A stretch of DNA of 64,000 bases from Photobacterium frigidiphilum (GCF_003025615.1 NZ_PYMJ01000015.1:57057-121056), one strand, 5' to 3'; positions 53,130 through 61,885 are shown, counted from the first letter of the stretch. The notes: generated by a model from the sequence alone, not told the origin. Program-made: numbers and translations.

Positions 53130-55859
53130 CTATTCTGGTGTATCGGTTGCTAATGGTAAGAGCATCTCAACAACGCCATCAGCCATTTGAACGTCAATTT
53201 TAAAACCAACCTTTTGGGCGAGCATTATCATGCCTCGGTTAGAAGGCATCGTCATTCCGGTTATTCTTTTAACACCACTCTGTGTGCAGTAACGGATGAT
53301 TTTCTCCATTAAGATCCGGCCTAACCCTACGCCTTTCAAATCAGATCTTACTAAGATCGCAAATTCAGACTCAACATTTTCAGGATCCGATAAAGCGCGA
53401 GTAACACCAATGATAATTTCTTCTGGTTTTCCTTCATCGTTGGTGATTAGGCTGGTGGCGACGAATGCCATTTCTCTGTCGTAATCAATTTGGGTAAAAT
53501 TGGCTAACGCTTCATGATTAAATTCGCCAACATCGGAAAAGAAGCGCTTATATAAATCGTCAACAGACACATGCGAGATGAAATCTTTATGCTTGGGTTC
53601 GTCTTCAGGCAAGATTGGCCTTAATAATATTTTACGCCCATCTTTTAAGGTGAATGATTCTTCGTGTTCTTTGGGGTATGGGCGAATAGCCAAGCGTGCT
53701 TGTTTGTCGCCACTGAATGGATGTAACGTCATTGATGCATCAATCACTGTCATATCAGTGCCCGATGCTAACAGTGGGTGAATATCAAAATCGACGATTT
53801 CAGGGCAATCGATGATTAGCTGCGATATCTTCACTAATAAATTACACAGTGCAGGAATATCAATTTGTTCAAGGCTACTGCGTTGTCTGATTTTGCCCGT
53901 TTTAATTGCATTGATAACCATATAGCGGGCTAACGCCATATTCAAAGGAGGAATCGCAACAGCGGCATCTTTGTGAATATTCCACGCAGCAGCATCTTCA
54001 CCCATTAAAATAACAGGGCCAAACACCGAATCATTGTGAACAGAAACACGTAATTCCTGTGCGCCAGAGCGGCTTGCCATGCGCTGTACTAATAAGCCAT
54101 CGATACGTGCACTCGGGTAATTCATTGAGACGCGATCTAAAATAGCTTGTGCGCCATTGGCTACTTCATCGGCAGTGCGCAAGTGCAACAATACACCGTG
54201 TACTTCTGATTTATGGCGAATATCTGGTGAGCGAAGTTTAATAGCAACGGGGTAACCAATTTGTTCTGCAATATGCACGGCTTCAGCAGGGTCAGATGCT
54301 ATCCACGTTGGTAGCGTTTTAAAGCCATAGCTTTCAAGTACAGGGCGTACTTCATGTGTTTCTAAATGGGTGATGTCTTGTGCAAGCAAGTGGTTCAATA
54401 CATCGTGAACGTGGCGTGGGTTACGCTTGTTTTCACCCGATACAATCGATGTATCACCAAATGAAATAGGTGTTTCCATCAATTGTTTTTGATTTCGTCG
54501 GTATTCGACTAAGTGCATGAAGGCTGAAATAGCACTTTCTGGGGTGCGATAAGCAGGAAAGCCCGCTTCAGTGAAGATTTTTCGCGATTGTGCTGCTTCG
54601 TTCTCACCCGACCAATTGGTAAGTACATTAAAGCGCTTAGTGCGAGGGTGAGCGGCTAATACTTCCGTTAAACGTTGCGCGGTTTTATTACCAGGGGCAA
54701 TAGCGGATGGTGAGTGCATGATTAATAACGCATCGAAATCATCGCTGTCTAATAATATGTTGACTGCTTTTTCATACCGTGTGACATCAGCGTCGCCAAT
54801 AATATCGACGGGGTTTGCATGTGACCAGCAAGAGGGTAAAACGTCTGATAACTTCTCGATGGTTTCATTGCTTAACACTGCCAGTTTTCCGCCGCGATCA
54901 GATAAGGCATCTACCGCCATAATTGCGGGCCCGCCACCATTGGTGATGATGGCGAGTCGTTCACCACGTAACGGCACTGAGTGCGCTAATGTTTCTACTG
55001 CTGCGAATAACTCGTGGGTATTGTGTACGCGTAACATACCTGATCGTCGAATGGCGGCGTCATATACCGCATCAAGCCCAATTTCACCGCCAGTATGTAG
55101 GTGTGCAGCTGCACTACCTGCTTCTGTTCTGCCACTTTTTAATACAAGAATTCGACGATTTCGTGCAGCCGCTCGTGCAGCAGACATAAAGCGACGAGCA
55201 TCTTTTATTGAGTCGACGTACAATAAAATTGCTTCGGTTTTACTGTCTCTGCATAAGTAATCAAGCAACTCTGCAAAGTTAACATCACACGCATCACCCA
55301 GCGAAAGGAAAGTAGAAAAACCAATGCTTTTGTTTTTAGCCCAATCAAGAATCGTGGTGCAAACTGCAGCAGATTGAGAGATAAATGCAATGTTACCCTT
55401 ATTGGCTGAAATAGGGGAAAACGATGCATTCAGGTTTAACCAAGGTAAGATTAGCCCCATACTATTAGGGCCTACAATACGCATTCCGTGTTGCTTGGCG
55501 ACGTTATACATTTTTGTTTCTTCTGACTCACCTTTTGAAGAAACGCTTGTATTCATACCTGCCGCCAAGACGATAGCGAACTTCACGCCTTTTTTACCCA
55601 GCTGATCAATAATATCGGCATTACGATGCGCATTGGTGCAAAGTATCGCGAGATCGGGAATTCGGGGAAGGCTATCAATAGTAGGATAAGCAAGCACGCC
55701 GGCAACGGCATCATACTTTGGCGTAACGGGCATTATCGGTCCATGAAAACTTCCTGCGAGCAAATTACGAATAACAACGTTACCCGCTCTATTTGGGTTA
55801 TCTGATGCGCCAATAACGGTAATGGATTTTGGCTTAAGCAGTTTATCCAATCCGTTCAT
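53130..55859 (-). CDS. patZ: Protein lysine acetyltransferase PatZ/Pka (acyl-CoA synthetase-like + GNAT)
   Basis: This 909-residue enzyme acetylates protein lysines using acetyl-CoA, notably acetyl-CoA synthetase. The layout is complete: an N-terminal CoA-binding Rossmann domain (SITVIGASDNPNRAGNVVIR), succinyl-CoA-ligase-like domains (VSSKGE, IITNGGGPAIMAVD, NPVDIIGDADVTRYEKAV), an ATP-grasp module at about 480-700 (YPVAIKLRSPDIRHKSEVHG), and a C-terminal GNAT domain (FAILVRSDLKGVGLGRILME). The synthetase half is thought to be non-catalytic and regulatory. An inverted repeat lies in the upstream gap at 55896-55955. The family usually responds to cAMP-CRP in enterobacteria; no clear CRP site was seen here. 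Confidence 0.93.
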   Translation of the reverse strand: MNGLDKLLKPKSITVIGASDNPNRAGNVVIRNLLAGSFHGPIMPVTPKYDAVAGVLAYPTIDSLPRIPDLAILCTNAHRNADIIDQLGKKGVKFAIVLAAGMNTSVSSKGESEETKMYNVAKQHGMRIVGPNSMGLILPWLNLNASFSPISANKGNIAFISQSAAVCTTILDWAKNKSIGFSTFLSLGDACDVNFAELLDYLCRDSKTEAILLYVDSIKDARRFMSAARAAARNRRILVLKSGRTEAGSAAAHLHTGGEIGLDAVYDAAIRRSGMLRVHNTHELFAAVETLAHSVPLRGERLAIITNGGGPAIMAVDALSDRGGKLAVLSNETIEKLSDVLPSCWSHANPVDIIGDADVTRYEKAVNILLDSDDFDALLIMHSPSAIAPGNKTAQRLTEVLAAHPRTKRFNVLTNWSGENEAAQSRKIFTEAGFPAYRTPESAISAFMHLVEYRRNQKQLMETPISFGDTSIVSGENKRNPRHVHDVLNHLLAQDITHLETHEVRPVLESYGFKTLPTWIASDPAEAVHIAEQIGYPVAIKLRSPDIRHKSEVHGVLLHLRTADEVANGAQAILDRVSMNYPSARIDGLLVQRMASRSGAQELRVSVHNDSVFGPVILMGEDAAAWNIHKDAAVAIPPLNMALARYMVINAIKTGKIRQRSSLEQIDIPALCNLLVKISQLIIDCPEIVDFDIHPLLASGTDMTVIDASMTLHPFSGDKQARLAIRPYPKEHEESFTLKDGRKILLRPILPEDEPKHKDFISHVSVDDLYKRFFSDVGEFNHEALANFTQIDYDREMAFVATSLITNDEGKPEEIIIGVTRALSDPENVESEFAILVRSDLKGVGLGRILMEKIIRYCTQSGVKRITGMTMPSNRGMIMLAQKVGFKIDVQMADGVVEMLLPLATDTPE

Positions 55860-55895
55860 ATTCTCACCCCGAATTTATATTGAAATATCATAATG

Positions 55896-55955
55896 ATATA
55901 CCCAAGCTACCTCAATTCTCGCTGAAACGAGCATCTTGAGGTAGCTTGGGTATAT
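55896..55955. repeat. 60-bp perfect palindromic intergenic repeat
   Basis: Left arm ATATACCCAAGCTACCTCAA (55896-55915) and right arm 55936-55955 are exact 20-base complements; the 20-base interior contains CTCG/CGAG, so the whole forms a near-continuous hairpin. The sequence type (ATACCCAAG-x-x-ACCT) reminds me of dispersed palindromes in Vibrionaceae intergenic regions. It sits just upstream of patZ and downstream of the DUF2301 gene, both on the minus strand. Confidence 0.8.
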
Positions 55956-56094
55956 TAGCGGATGACGAGGGGAGTTTCTGACTAATGTATGGAGGCTGTG
56001 ATCAAACCCAAGGACTTTCTATCCGTAGCATCCTTGAGTTTATCTTTTAAGTAAAGAGTGCCAACTACCTTGAAAAATACCGCTAAGAGAGTAT

Positions 56095-56604
56095 TTATAC
56101 TTGGTAACGCGTCTTGTCACCAATATCGTAATGCAGTGGCATACGCCATTTAGAGAAAGCTGTAACCGCCAGTAAAATTGAACCAGACATGCTAAAAGCA
56201 ATACTAATATGTTCTTGTCCGAACACGAGGCAGAACCAAAAGCCCGCAAGCGCAATAGGTGTTAGCATTAATATTTTTAGTTGAAAGCAGAAGTATTCTT
56301 TAATCGCTAATGCACTAAATGCAAACAGCGCCGCCCCTAATGCTAAAGGTTGCCATAAGCCTGAAATTAACCATACTGCTGCAAATAAGCCACTGCCTTG
56401 AATTAGCCAACGAAAACGCTTGTCGTAAATGTGTACAGTTGATGATGCAATCAGTGCCGCTATAACCAAGGCTGGAATAGCAAATGTAGGTTCCCATACA
56501 ACAATAGACATGATAATTGCAGAAAAGGTAAGGGCGCAGCGGTACAGTAGAACGGTAAGTTTATCAAGTCCGTCTAATTCGCACTTAATATGAGGATCTG
56601 CCAT
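56095..56604 (-). CDS. DUF2301 family membrane protein
   Basis: The 169-residue protein has about five hydrophobic segments (RCALTFSAIIMSIVVWEPTF, IPALVIAALIASSTVHIYD, LALGAALFAFSALAIKEYF and two more). The order ALAIKEYFCFQLKILMLTPI and SGSILLAVTAFSKWRMPLHY is typical of DUF2301, a conserved gammaproteobacterial and cyanobacterial membrane family without a known role. The ATG at 56604 follows GGAG and is preferred over TTG 56616. It precedes the palindromic repeat and patZ on the same strand, but the 235-base gap argues against one operon. Confidence 0.85.
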   Translation of the reverse strand: MADPHIKCELDGLDKLTVLLYRCALTFSAIIMSIVVWEPTFAIPALVIAALIASSTVHIYDKRFRWLIQGSGLFAAVWLISGLWQPLALGAALFAFSALAIKEYFCFQLKILMLTPIALAGFWFCLVFGQEHISIAFSMSGSILLAVTAFSKWRMPLHYDIGDKTRYQV

Positions 56605-56775
56605 TGTTAACTCCAAAATTGTTAATAGTGCAATATTGTACGGCTGTTATATGGCTAATTGAACCTAATTCATGTGACTTATGACCGATAGTTATTGATC
56701 TATCTTAAGCTTAGGCTTGATCGGTAATCCATACGGCTGCAAAATAAAAGCAGATATCGTTTTGGCAGAGAAGTA

Positions 56776-57315
56776 ATGAAAAAAATAGCTGTTTTAGCCG
56801 TAGTTACGGTATTAGCGGGTTGTGCATCAGATTCAGAAACAATGCAACTGACGACGTCTTCGTCTGAAGAGGTGTATTCAGCAGAGCAAATTGCAATGAT
56901 GGATCATTTGCAAGAAGCAAAAGTTGAAAAAACAACGGAAGATACAACCGTTGCATACACAGAAGAAGCTATTTCTGAGCCAGTAAAGCCAGTAGAAAAA
57001 CCTAAAAAAACGGTTTATAAGTACGCGAATGTAACTAATCAAGGTTACACCATTCAAGTGCTAGCATTGAGTCATAATCAAAATTTCACGACTTATATGA
57101 ATAAGCTTCCGTCGAACCAACCAGTATGGATGAATAAAAAAGAGCTGCAGGGATTACCGTGGTACACCTTATTGTATGGACAATTTGATAGCCGTGCACA
57201 AGCTAAGCGTTTTCTTAATGCATTACCGCAAGACGTTAAAGATTATGGCCCCTTTATTCGTAGCCTCGATGAGATTAAAGCATCAGCAACACCAAAACTT
57301 TCCCGTTTGAATTAA
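56776..57315 (+). CDS. SPOR-domain-like lipoprotein
   Basis: The 179-residue precursor has the lipobox LAGC at about 14-17. A charged linker (VEKTTEDTTVAYTEEAISEP) precedes the SPOR-like domain at about 95-170: GYTIQVLALSHNQNFTTYMN, WYTLLYGQFDSRAQAKRFLN and YGPFIRSLDEI. It is the clear paralogue of the lipoprotein at 23799-24203. SPOR lipoproteins bind septal peptidoglycan, so a division or cell-wall role is likely. It has its own terminator. Confidence 0.8.
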   Translation: MKKIAVLAVVTVLAGCASDSETMQLTTSSSEEVYSAEQIAMMDHLQEAKVEKTTEDTTVAYTEEAISEPVKPVEKPKKTVYKYANVTNQGYTIQVLALSHNQNFTTYMNKLPSNQPVWMNKKELQGLPWYTLLYGQFDSRAQAKRFLNALPQDVKDYGPFIRSLDEIKASATPKLSRLN

Positions 57316-57324
57316 TCCTAAATT

Positions 57325-57352
57325 AAGAGAGCCTTTGAGCTCTCTTTTTTCT
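57325..57352 (+). terminator. Intrinsic terminator after the SPOR-like gene
   Basis: GAGAGC and GCTCTC flank CTTTGA, followed by TTTTTT. Confidence 0.75.
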
Positions 57353-57401
57353 CAACATAATCTGAAGCTACCATGATGGCTGGATAGGGTAATTAAGCAA
57401 G

Positions 57402-57965
57402 ATGAATGAATTAGAGAAAATGCGCTCAGGGTTGCTATACGATGGTAACGATGCCTCAATTGATACTTTGCGTCAGCAATCAGAGTTACTGATTATTCAG
57501 CTACGATCGTCGCCTTCATCTCAACACCAAGCATTATTGAAATTGTTACTCGGTTCTTTGGGAGATAACTCAGTAATACGCATGCCTTTCAGCTGCGAGT
57601 TTGGTAAAACCATTCATATAGGTAGCAGCACTTTTCTTAATGCTGGTATCGTGATGCTAGATAATGCCGATATTTATATTGGCGATAATGTGTTAATTGG
57701 CCCATCGACGCAGTTTTTTACGCCAACACACTCACTCGATCATGAATCTCGTCGACGATGGGAGTCGTGGTGTAAGTCAATTACTGTCGAAAATGATGTT
57801 TGGATTGGTGGTAATGTATCGATCTGTCAGGGTGTCACCATTGGTGCTCGTTCAGTCGTCGCGGCTGGTAGTGTTGTTACACATGATGTTCCGCCTGATA
57901 CACTCGTTGGTGGTACGCCTGCGAAGGTTATTCGAGTAATTAACAGTAGCGATACAGCTGATTAA
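57402..57965 (+). CDS. Hexapeptide-repeat acetyltransferase (maltose/galactoside O-acetyltransferase-like)
   Basis: The 187-residue enzyme has a short N-terminal helical cap (EKMRSGLLYDGND, as in Maa/LacA) and a left-handed beta-helix: IGSSTFLNAG, IYIGDNVLIGPSTQFFTPTH and WIGGNVSICQGVTIGARSVV. The catalytic His lies in FTPTHSLDHESRR. The end (GTPAKVIR) is the usual C-terminal loop. It should acetylate a sugar or related hydroxyl using acetyl-CoA; the acceptor is not determinable. Confidence 0.9.
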   Translation: MNELEKMRSGLLYDGNDASIDTLRQQSELLIIQLRSSPSSQHQALLKLLLGSLGDNSVIRMPFSCEFGKTIHIGSSTFLNAGIVMLDNADIYIGDNVLIGPSTQFFTPTHSLDHESRRRWESWCKSITVENDVWIGGNVSICQGVTIGARSVVAAGSVVTHDVPPDTLVGGTPAKVIRVINSSDTAD

Positions 57966-58183
57966 TGCTATTTAGTTGGTCATATCGGCTGGCTTTAAGT
58001 GTAAAACTGAGATATTTAACCAATAGAAGTAAGAGAAGGTGCAATAGTTCGCTTTTTTTTATTAATATGGGGTTATATTTATTGTGTTGGCGTGCTTTTT
58101 TGCATTTTTCTGCATACGTCATTACAGACAAACTAATTTAGTCGGTCGATACATTTTTGCCGACAGTGTTAAAAGGGATAAAA

Positions 58184-59176
58184 ATGAGCTCGATCCATGT
58201 TTTATTACTCTGCGGCGGTGGCAGTGCTGAACACGAAGTTTCTCTCGTATCAGCTAATTATATCGAGCAACAATTAAAAAGCATTGAAGGTGTGTCTTAC
58301 ACCCGTGTTGAAATGAAAACGGAAGGTTGGTTTGATGCGAATAATGCATTGTGCCAGCTAAATCTCGATCGTACGCTTCAAGTTGGCGACGATAAAACAC
58401 CGATTAATTACGTTATTCCATGTGTTCACGGTTACCCTGGTGAAACGGGTGATTTACAATCATTCTTAGAAATGGCAGGCCTGCCTTATTTGGGCTGTGA
58501 TGCTGAATCTAGCACGAATTGTTTTAATAAGATCACCACTAAATTGTGGTTTGACGCACTAAACATACCGAATACGCCTTATATCTTCTTAAGTGAAAAT
58601 GACGCAGCTGCACACGAATTAGCGGCGAAAGCATTTGATGACTGGGGCAAGGTCTTTGTTAAGGCGGCCTCTCAGGGGTCATCGGTAGGTTGTTACAGTG
58701 TCGCAAATAAAGATGAGCTGGCAGAAGCGGTAAACAATGCGTTTACCTACTCTAATCAAGTGCTGATTGAAAAAACAATTAAGCCGCGTGAATTAGAAAT
58801 CGCAGCATATCAATACGGTGATGAGCTGGTTATCTCCAAGCCTGGTGAAGTTGCTTGTCCTGAAGATAAGTTCTACAGCTACGAAGAGAAATACAGTACC
58901 GATAGCCATTCAGTTACAACGGTCGAAGCTGAAAACTTAACTGATGAACAAGTTGAGTTAATTCGCGAATATGCGCGTAAAGCTTTTACCCAGATGAAAT
59001 TGAAAGATCTTTCTCGTATTGATTTCTTCTTGAGTGAAGACGACGAAATCTTACTGAACGAAATTAATACATTCCCAGGTATGACGCCAATCTCAATGTT
59101 CCCTAAAATGCTAGAGCATCATGGGCATAGCTTTGCAGGGTTTATCGAAACAGCGATCAAAACTGCTGCTAAGTAA
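58184..59176 (+). CDS. ddl: D-alanine--D-alanine ligase
   Basis: Ddl makes the D-Ala-D-Ala dipeptide for peptidoglycan. The 330 residues fit the DdlA/DdlB length. LLCGGGSAEHEVSLVSANYI is the N-terminal signature, KAASQGSSVGCYSV lies in the ATP-grasp core, and RIDFFLSEDDEILLNEINTF, then PGMTPISMFPKM contains the Mg2+ and substrate ligands. The ATG at 58184 follows AAGGGAT and is preferred over the in-frame TTG 58157. Here it stands alone rather than in the mur cluster, with a terminator downstream. Confidence 0.96.
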   Translation: MSSIHVLLLCGGGSAEHEVSLVSANYIEQQLKSIEGVSYTRVEMKTEGWFDANNALCQLNLDRTLQVGDDKTPINYVIPCVHGYPGETGDLQSFLEMAGLPYLGCDAESSTNCFNKITTKLWFDALNIPNTPYIFLSENDAAAHELAAKAFDDWGKVFVKAASQGSSVGCYSVANKDELAEAVNNAFTYSNQVLIEKTIKPRELEIAAYQYGDELVISKPGEVACPEDKFYSYEEKYSTDSHSVTTVEAENLTDEQVELIREYARKAFTQMKLKDLSRIDFFLSEDDEILLNEINTFPGMTPISMFPKMLEHHGHSFAGFIETAIKTAAK

Positions 59177-59201
59177 AACGTAATGCGTGGTTACGTTCTA
59201 G

Positions 59202-59235
59202 AAGCCATTCTGGTTATTATCAGAGTGGCTTTTTA
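59202..59235 (+). terminator. Intrinsic terminator after ddl
   Basis: AAGCCATTCTG and CAGAGTGGCTTTTT form an imperfect stem around GTTATTAT, followed by T's. Confidence 0.8.
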
Positions 59236-59292
59236 ATTGGCGTTTTTTCTTAATCCTGTAATACTCGTAGTAGATATCCATCAAGGAAGATC

Positions 59293-59517
59293 ATGCAAAA
59301 AGAAGCGCATATGCTAAAAGCTGAAACGACGGAAAATACCGAATCAAAGCTAACAACAGATCAAATGCGTAAACAATTTAAGCGGTTATCTTCACGTAAC
59401 TACAAGGCAAGCCTTCAATTGGAAGGGTTTGATACAGAGCCGACAAAACGTGAAACTAAGAGTACTCAATCGGAAAAAGAACAGATAGAAAGTTTGATAC
59501 GATATTATGATAGATAA
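59293..59517 (+). CDS. yhfG: YhfG-like antitoxin of a Fic system
   Basis: The 74-residue protein matches YhfG: KLTTDQMRKQFKRLSSRNYK, then ASLQLEG and a closing LIRYYDR. Ser-LQL-Glu-Gly fits the class I Fic inhibitory motif (S/T)xxxE(G/N), in which the Glu occupies the active site and blocks ATP binding. AAGGAAG precedes the ATG. It overlaps fic by 11 bases, as usual for translationally coupled antitoxin-toxin pairs. The antitoxin assignment rests on motif and gene order. Confidence 0.85.
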   Translation: MQKEAHMLKAETTENTESKLTTDQMRKQFKRLSSRNYKASLQLEGFDTEPTKRETKSTQSEKEQIESLIRYYDR

Positions 59518-60142
59518 GTATGGTGTTAGTCATGATCCCGATTGTTACCCAAATACATCGGTATTGATTAACCGTTTATCGATTACTGACGAAGATACTC
59601 TTGCCTTGGCTGAAAGAGATTTCACAAAAGTGCGAGCAGAACATTTTGAGCCTGAATTCGAGCAATTTAACCTACAATACCTCTGTAAAATTCACTTCAC
59701 TTTATTTCAAGATCTGTACCGTTGGGCTGGTAAAATTCGCAGTGTCGATATTACGAAAGGACAAACACGTTTTTGCCATGTTCATAATATAGAACGTGAA
59801 ACAGAACGTCTTTTTATCCAGCTTAACAATGATAATTTATTGCGTAATTTACCGTTCGATGCCTTCATTAAACGTATCTCCCATTATTACTGCGAGCTTA
59901 ATGTTATCCACCCATTTCGTGAAGGTAATGGAAGGGTACAGCGGATCTTTTTTGAAATTCTAGCCATTAACGCGGGTTATGAAATTTGTTGGGAAGGCAT
60001 CAACTTAAAAGAATGGGTTGATGCCAATCAAGCGGGATACTTTGGTGACTTGCATCCTCTAGAAAAACTATTTGAACGAATTACGGTATATATAGATGTT
60101 CAACAAGGCTATAAAGAACATTGGACCGATAGCCCTAGTTAG
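59507..60142 (+). CDS. fic: Fic-family AMP-transferase (toxin)
   Basis: This 211-residue protein carries the complete Fic motif HPFREGNGR at residues 135-143, with catalytic His135. It aligns along its length with Escherichia coli Fic: DKYGVSHDPDCYPNTSVLIN, LYRWAGKIRSVDI, HYYCELNVIHPF and FEILAINAGYEICWEG. Such enzymes AMPylate target proteins (in related systems DNA gyrase and topoisomerase IV) and are kept silent by the antitoxin. Its start lies inside the end of yhfG. The next gene is a convergent Cre-like recombinase. Confidence 0.93.
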   Translation: MIDKYGVSHDPDCYPNTSVLINRLSITDEDTLALAERDFTKVRAEHFEPEFEQFNLQYLCKIHFTLFQDLYRWAGKIRSVDITKGQTRFCHVHNIERETERLFIQLNNDNLLRNLPFDAFIKRISHYYCELNVIHPFREGNGRVQRIFFEILAINAGYEICWEGINLKEWVDANQAGYFGDLHPLEKLFERITVYIDVQQGYKEHWTDSPS

Positions 60143-60171
60143 AGATACACATGGCAATCATGACTCTCTAA
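60139..60171. repeat. 33-bp imperfect inverted repeat between fic and the recombinase
   Basis: TTAGAGA and TCTCTAA bound an inner ATG-GCAAT-CAT, giving an interrupted palindrome in the 39-base gap between convergent genes. It could be a weak shared terminator or a recombination site of roughly lox size. The arms are not a clean 13-8-13 lox layout. Confidence 0.35.
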
Positions 60172-60181
60172 ACAAGGAATA

Positions 60182-61150
60182 TCAGTTCTCCCAAGGCTTA
60201 TCTTTTAAAAACTTTGCCATTTCTTGGTCTCTTTTTTCTGTATTCCCCACATATTGAGCAGGCATAGCAGGGCTCTTCCAACGACCATGGCTTTGTATCT
60301 CACTGATCGACAATCCCGCATCAGACAAATCTTTAGCAGCTCCTACGCGAGGTGACTGGCCTGAAAATATAACATTGGCTGGCAATCCTAATTCTTCGCT
60401 TGCCCTACGGAATACGCGATATATTGAAGAATGATCTAAAGGTAAAACACCTATATTACTGTGGCGATCAATTCGTCTAAAAATGTAACCGGTATCAATA
60501 ATGCCGATAGTTATCCAGCGCTGTAGGGCGTTTGACGCAATAGCGCTGAGCGGGATAACACGATCACCTAATGTTATATAGATTAAGCCTTCTGAGTCAG
60601 TCTCTAATTTATCGACGGTCAAATCTGACAATTCACTGCGTTTTAGCATTGCTTCAAATGCAACCGACCAAATTGCCATATCTCGAATATCTTTTACTTT
60701 TGGAGAGGTTTCAAATAGAGTAAGCAATTGCTGTAGATGGTCATCTCTAAATGCACGAGCATTGTTATAATCATGATGTTTATCAATGCGTTGCTTCCTC
60801 ATCACTAAGCGAATTTCAGTATGAGCACATGGGTCTGGTAGGGCATGGCAACGATGTACCAAACCAATAGTGACAATGTAACGTTTTAGGCTGGCTAGTT
60901 TTCGCTTTTTTGCCATTAACTCGATAAATCCATGCACTGTGTCGACAGATGCTGGCAACACAGTGCGCTTATGACTTTCGCAGTAAAGGATAAAGTTATT
61001 CCAATCGTTTTTAAAAGCGAGGAGTGTATTTTTAGCGTATTTTTGATGCGTTAATGATTGCCAAAGCTCAATGCTATCCATAATAACTGAAAATTCAGAA
61101 CGGCTACTTTTTAGTTGTCTTGTGTCTTTTATCGCCACGATACCTTTCAT
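60182..61150 (-). CDS. Cre-like tyrosine recombinase, box-II His replaced by Gln
   Basis: The 322-residue product aligns with P1 Cre over its length: an N-terminal SAM-like helical domain (TLLAFKNDWNNFILYCESHK) and a catalytic domain. Arg171 (LKRSEL), Arg268 and Tyr300 (MPAQYVG) fit catalytic positions. The key match is SGQSPRVGAAKDLSDAGLSI against Cre SGHSARVGAARDMARAGVSI; the Cre His is Gln265 here. HGRW lies where Cre has AGGW, with the catalytic Trp kept. The His change may slow cleavage but is tolerated in some recombinases. AGGGAGG precedes; ATG 61150 is chosen from three adjacent start codons. It is convergent with the fic gene. Confidence 0.85.
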   Translation of the reverse strand: MKGIVAIKDTRQLKSSRSEFSVIMDSIELWQSLTHQKYAKNTLLAFKNDWNNFILYCESHKRTVLPASVDTVHGFIELMAKKRKLASLKRYIVTIGLVHRCHALPDPCAHTEIRLVMRKQRIDKHHDYNNARAFRDDHLQQLLTLFETSPKVKDIRDMAIWSVAFEAMLKRSELSDLTVDKLETDSEGLIYITLGDRVIPLSAIASNALQRWITIGIIDTGYIFRRIDRHSNIGVLPLDHSSIYRVFRRASEELGLPANVIFSGQSPRVGAAKDLSDAGLSISEIQSHGRWKSPAMPAQYVGNTEKRDQEMAKFLKDKPWEN

Positions 61151-61399
61151 CATCACCTCCCTAGTGCACTATAACTTTATGTTGATTACTAATTATATTA
61201 GCAGATATCGCAAAAAATGTAGATAAACATACAAAGTTAACATTTACTTGATTGATAACCAAAATCAGGCTATACAGATTATAGTCATTAATAATAATTT
61301 AATAGATTACAAATCTAAATAAAAAAATTTTGAATTATGTTTATTATTCAATAATTACAGCTTGCCATATTGCACAAGTGTTTCCACCAAGGAGTTGGT

Positions 61400-61765
61400 A
61401 TGAAAAAACGCCTGTTTCATCGTAGCTATATCATAGAAAATAGCACTGGGGCACCTGATGGTTGGAAGACATTGATTAATGGTCATCCCGTATCAGGACA
61501 ATTATCGTTACTTAAAAAAAGTGTCGATTGGTGGTGTGATATGAAAGCCTTTTTACCACCAAACAGTTTTGAAGGTATTAACTCTCGTCAGAAAGAATCA
61601 GCAGCCCAGCAATCAGAAGATTACAGAGGTTTTAAGCTAATCAATGATAGTGGTAAGCCCAATGAATGGTATGTAATTTTACGTGGCCAGCTATTGAAAG
61701 GTCCAGCCGTTAAGATCAAGAAGCATCTCGATATGGTAATAATCAAACTCAATGCACAAAAGTAA
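61400..61765 (+). CDS. DUF3319 family protein
   Basis: The 121-residue product consists of two related halves: RSYIIENSTGAPDGWKTLIN, then HPVSGQLSLLKKSVDWWCDM and RGFKLINDSGKPNEWYVILR, then GQLLKGPAVKIKKHLDM. This two-fold pattern is typical of DUF3319, a family I associate mainly with Vibrionaceae. It has no signal or membrane segment. AAGGAG lies five bases before the ATG at 61400, so that start is preferred over the in-frame 61370. Function is unknown. A terminator follows. Confidence 0.8.
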   Translation: MKKRLFHRSYIIENSTGAPDGWKTLINGHPVSGQLSLLKKSVDWWCDMKAFLPPNSFEGINSRQKESAAQQSEDYRGFKLINDSGKPNEWYVILRGQLLKGPAVKIKKHLDMVIIKLNAQK

Positions 61766-61809
61766 CACCGCTAGATATTTATAACGTCTAATAATAAAAT
61801 TCAGTAAGC

Positions 61810-61836
61810 AAAAACGCCCAATTGGGCGTTTTTACA
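61810..61836. terminator. Bidirectional intrinsic terminator
   Basis: AAAAACGCCCAATTGGGCGTTTTT is a perfect palindromic hairpin between the DUF3319 gene and the convergent zinc-protease-family gene. Confidence 0.92.
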
Positions 61837-61885
61837 GAGTCGCTATAAACGAGTCGTGCCGTTCAATAATGAGTGGATAGGGGAA

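Noticed and set aside
61157..61399. Integron attI/attC array next to the tyrosine recombinase
   Set aside because: The recombinase aligns with Cre, not with integron integrases, and no cassette-like repeated attC sites are seen.
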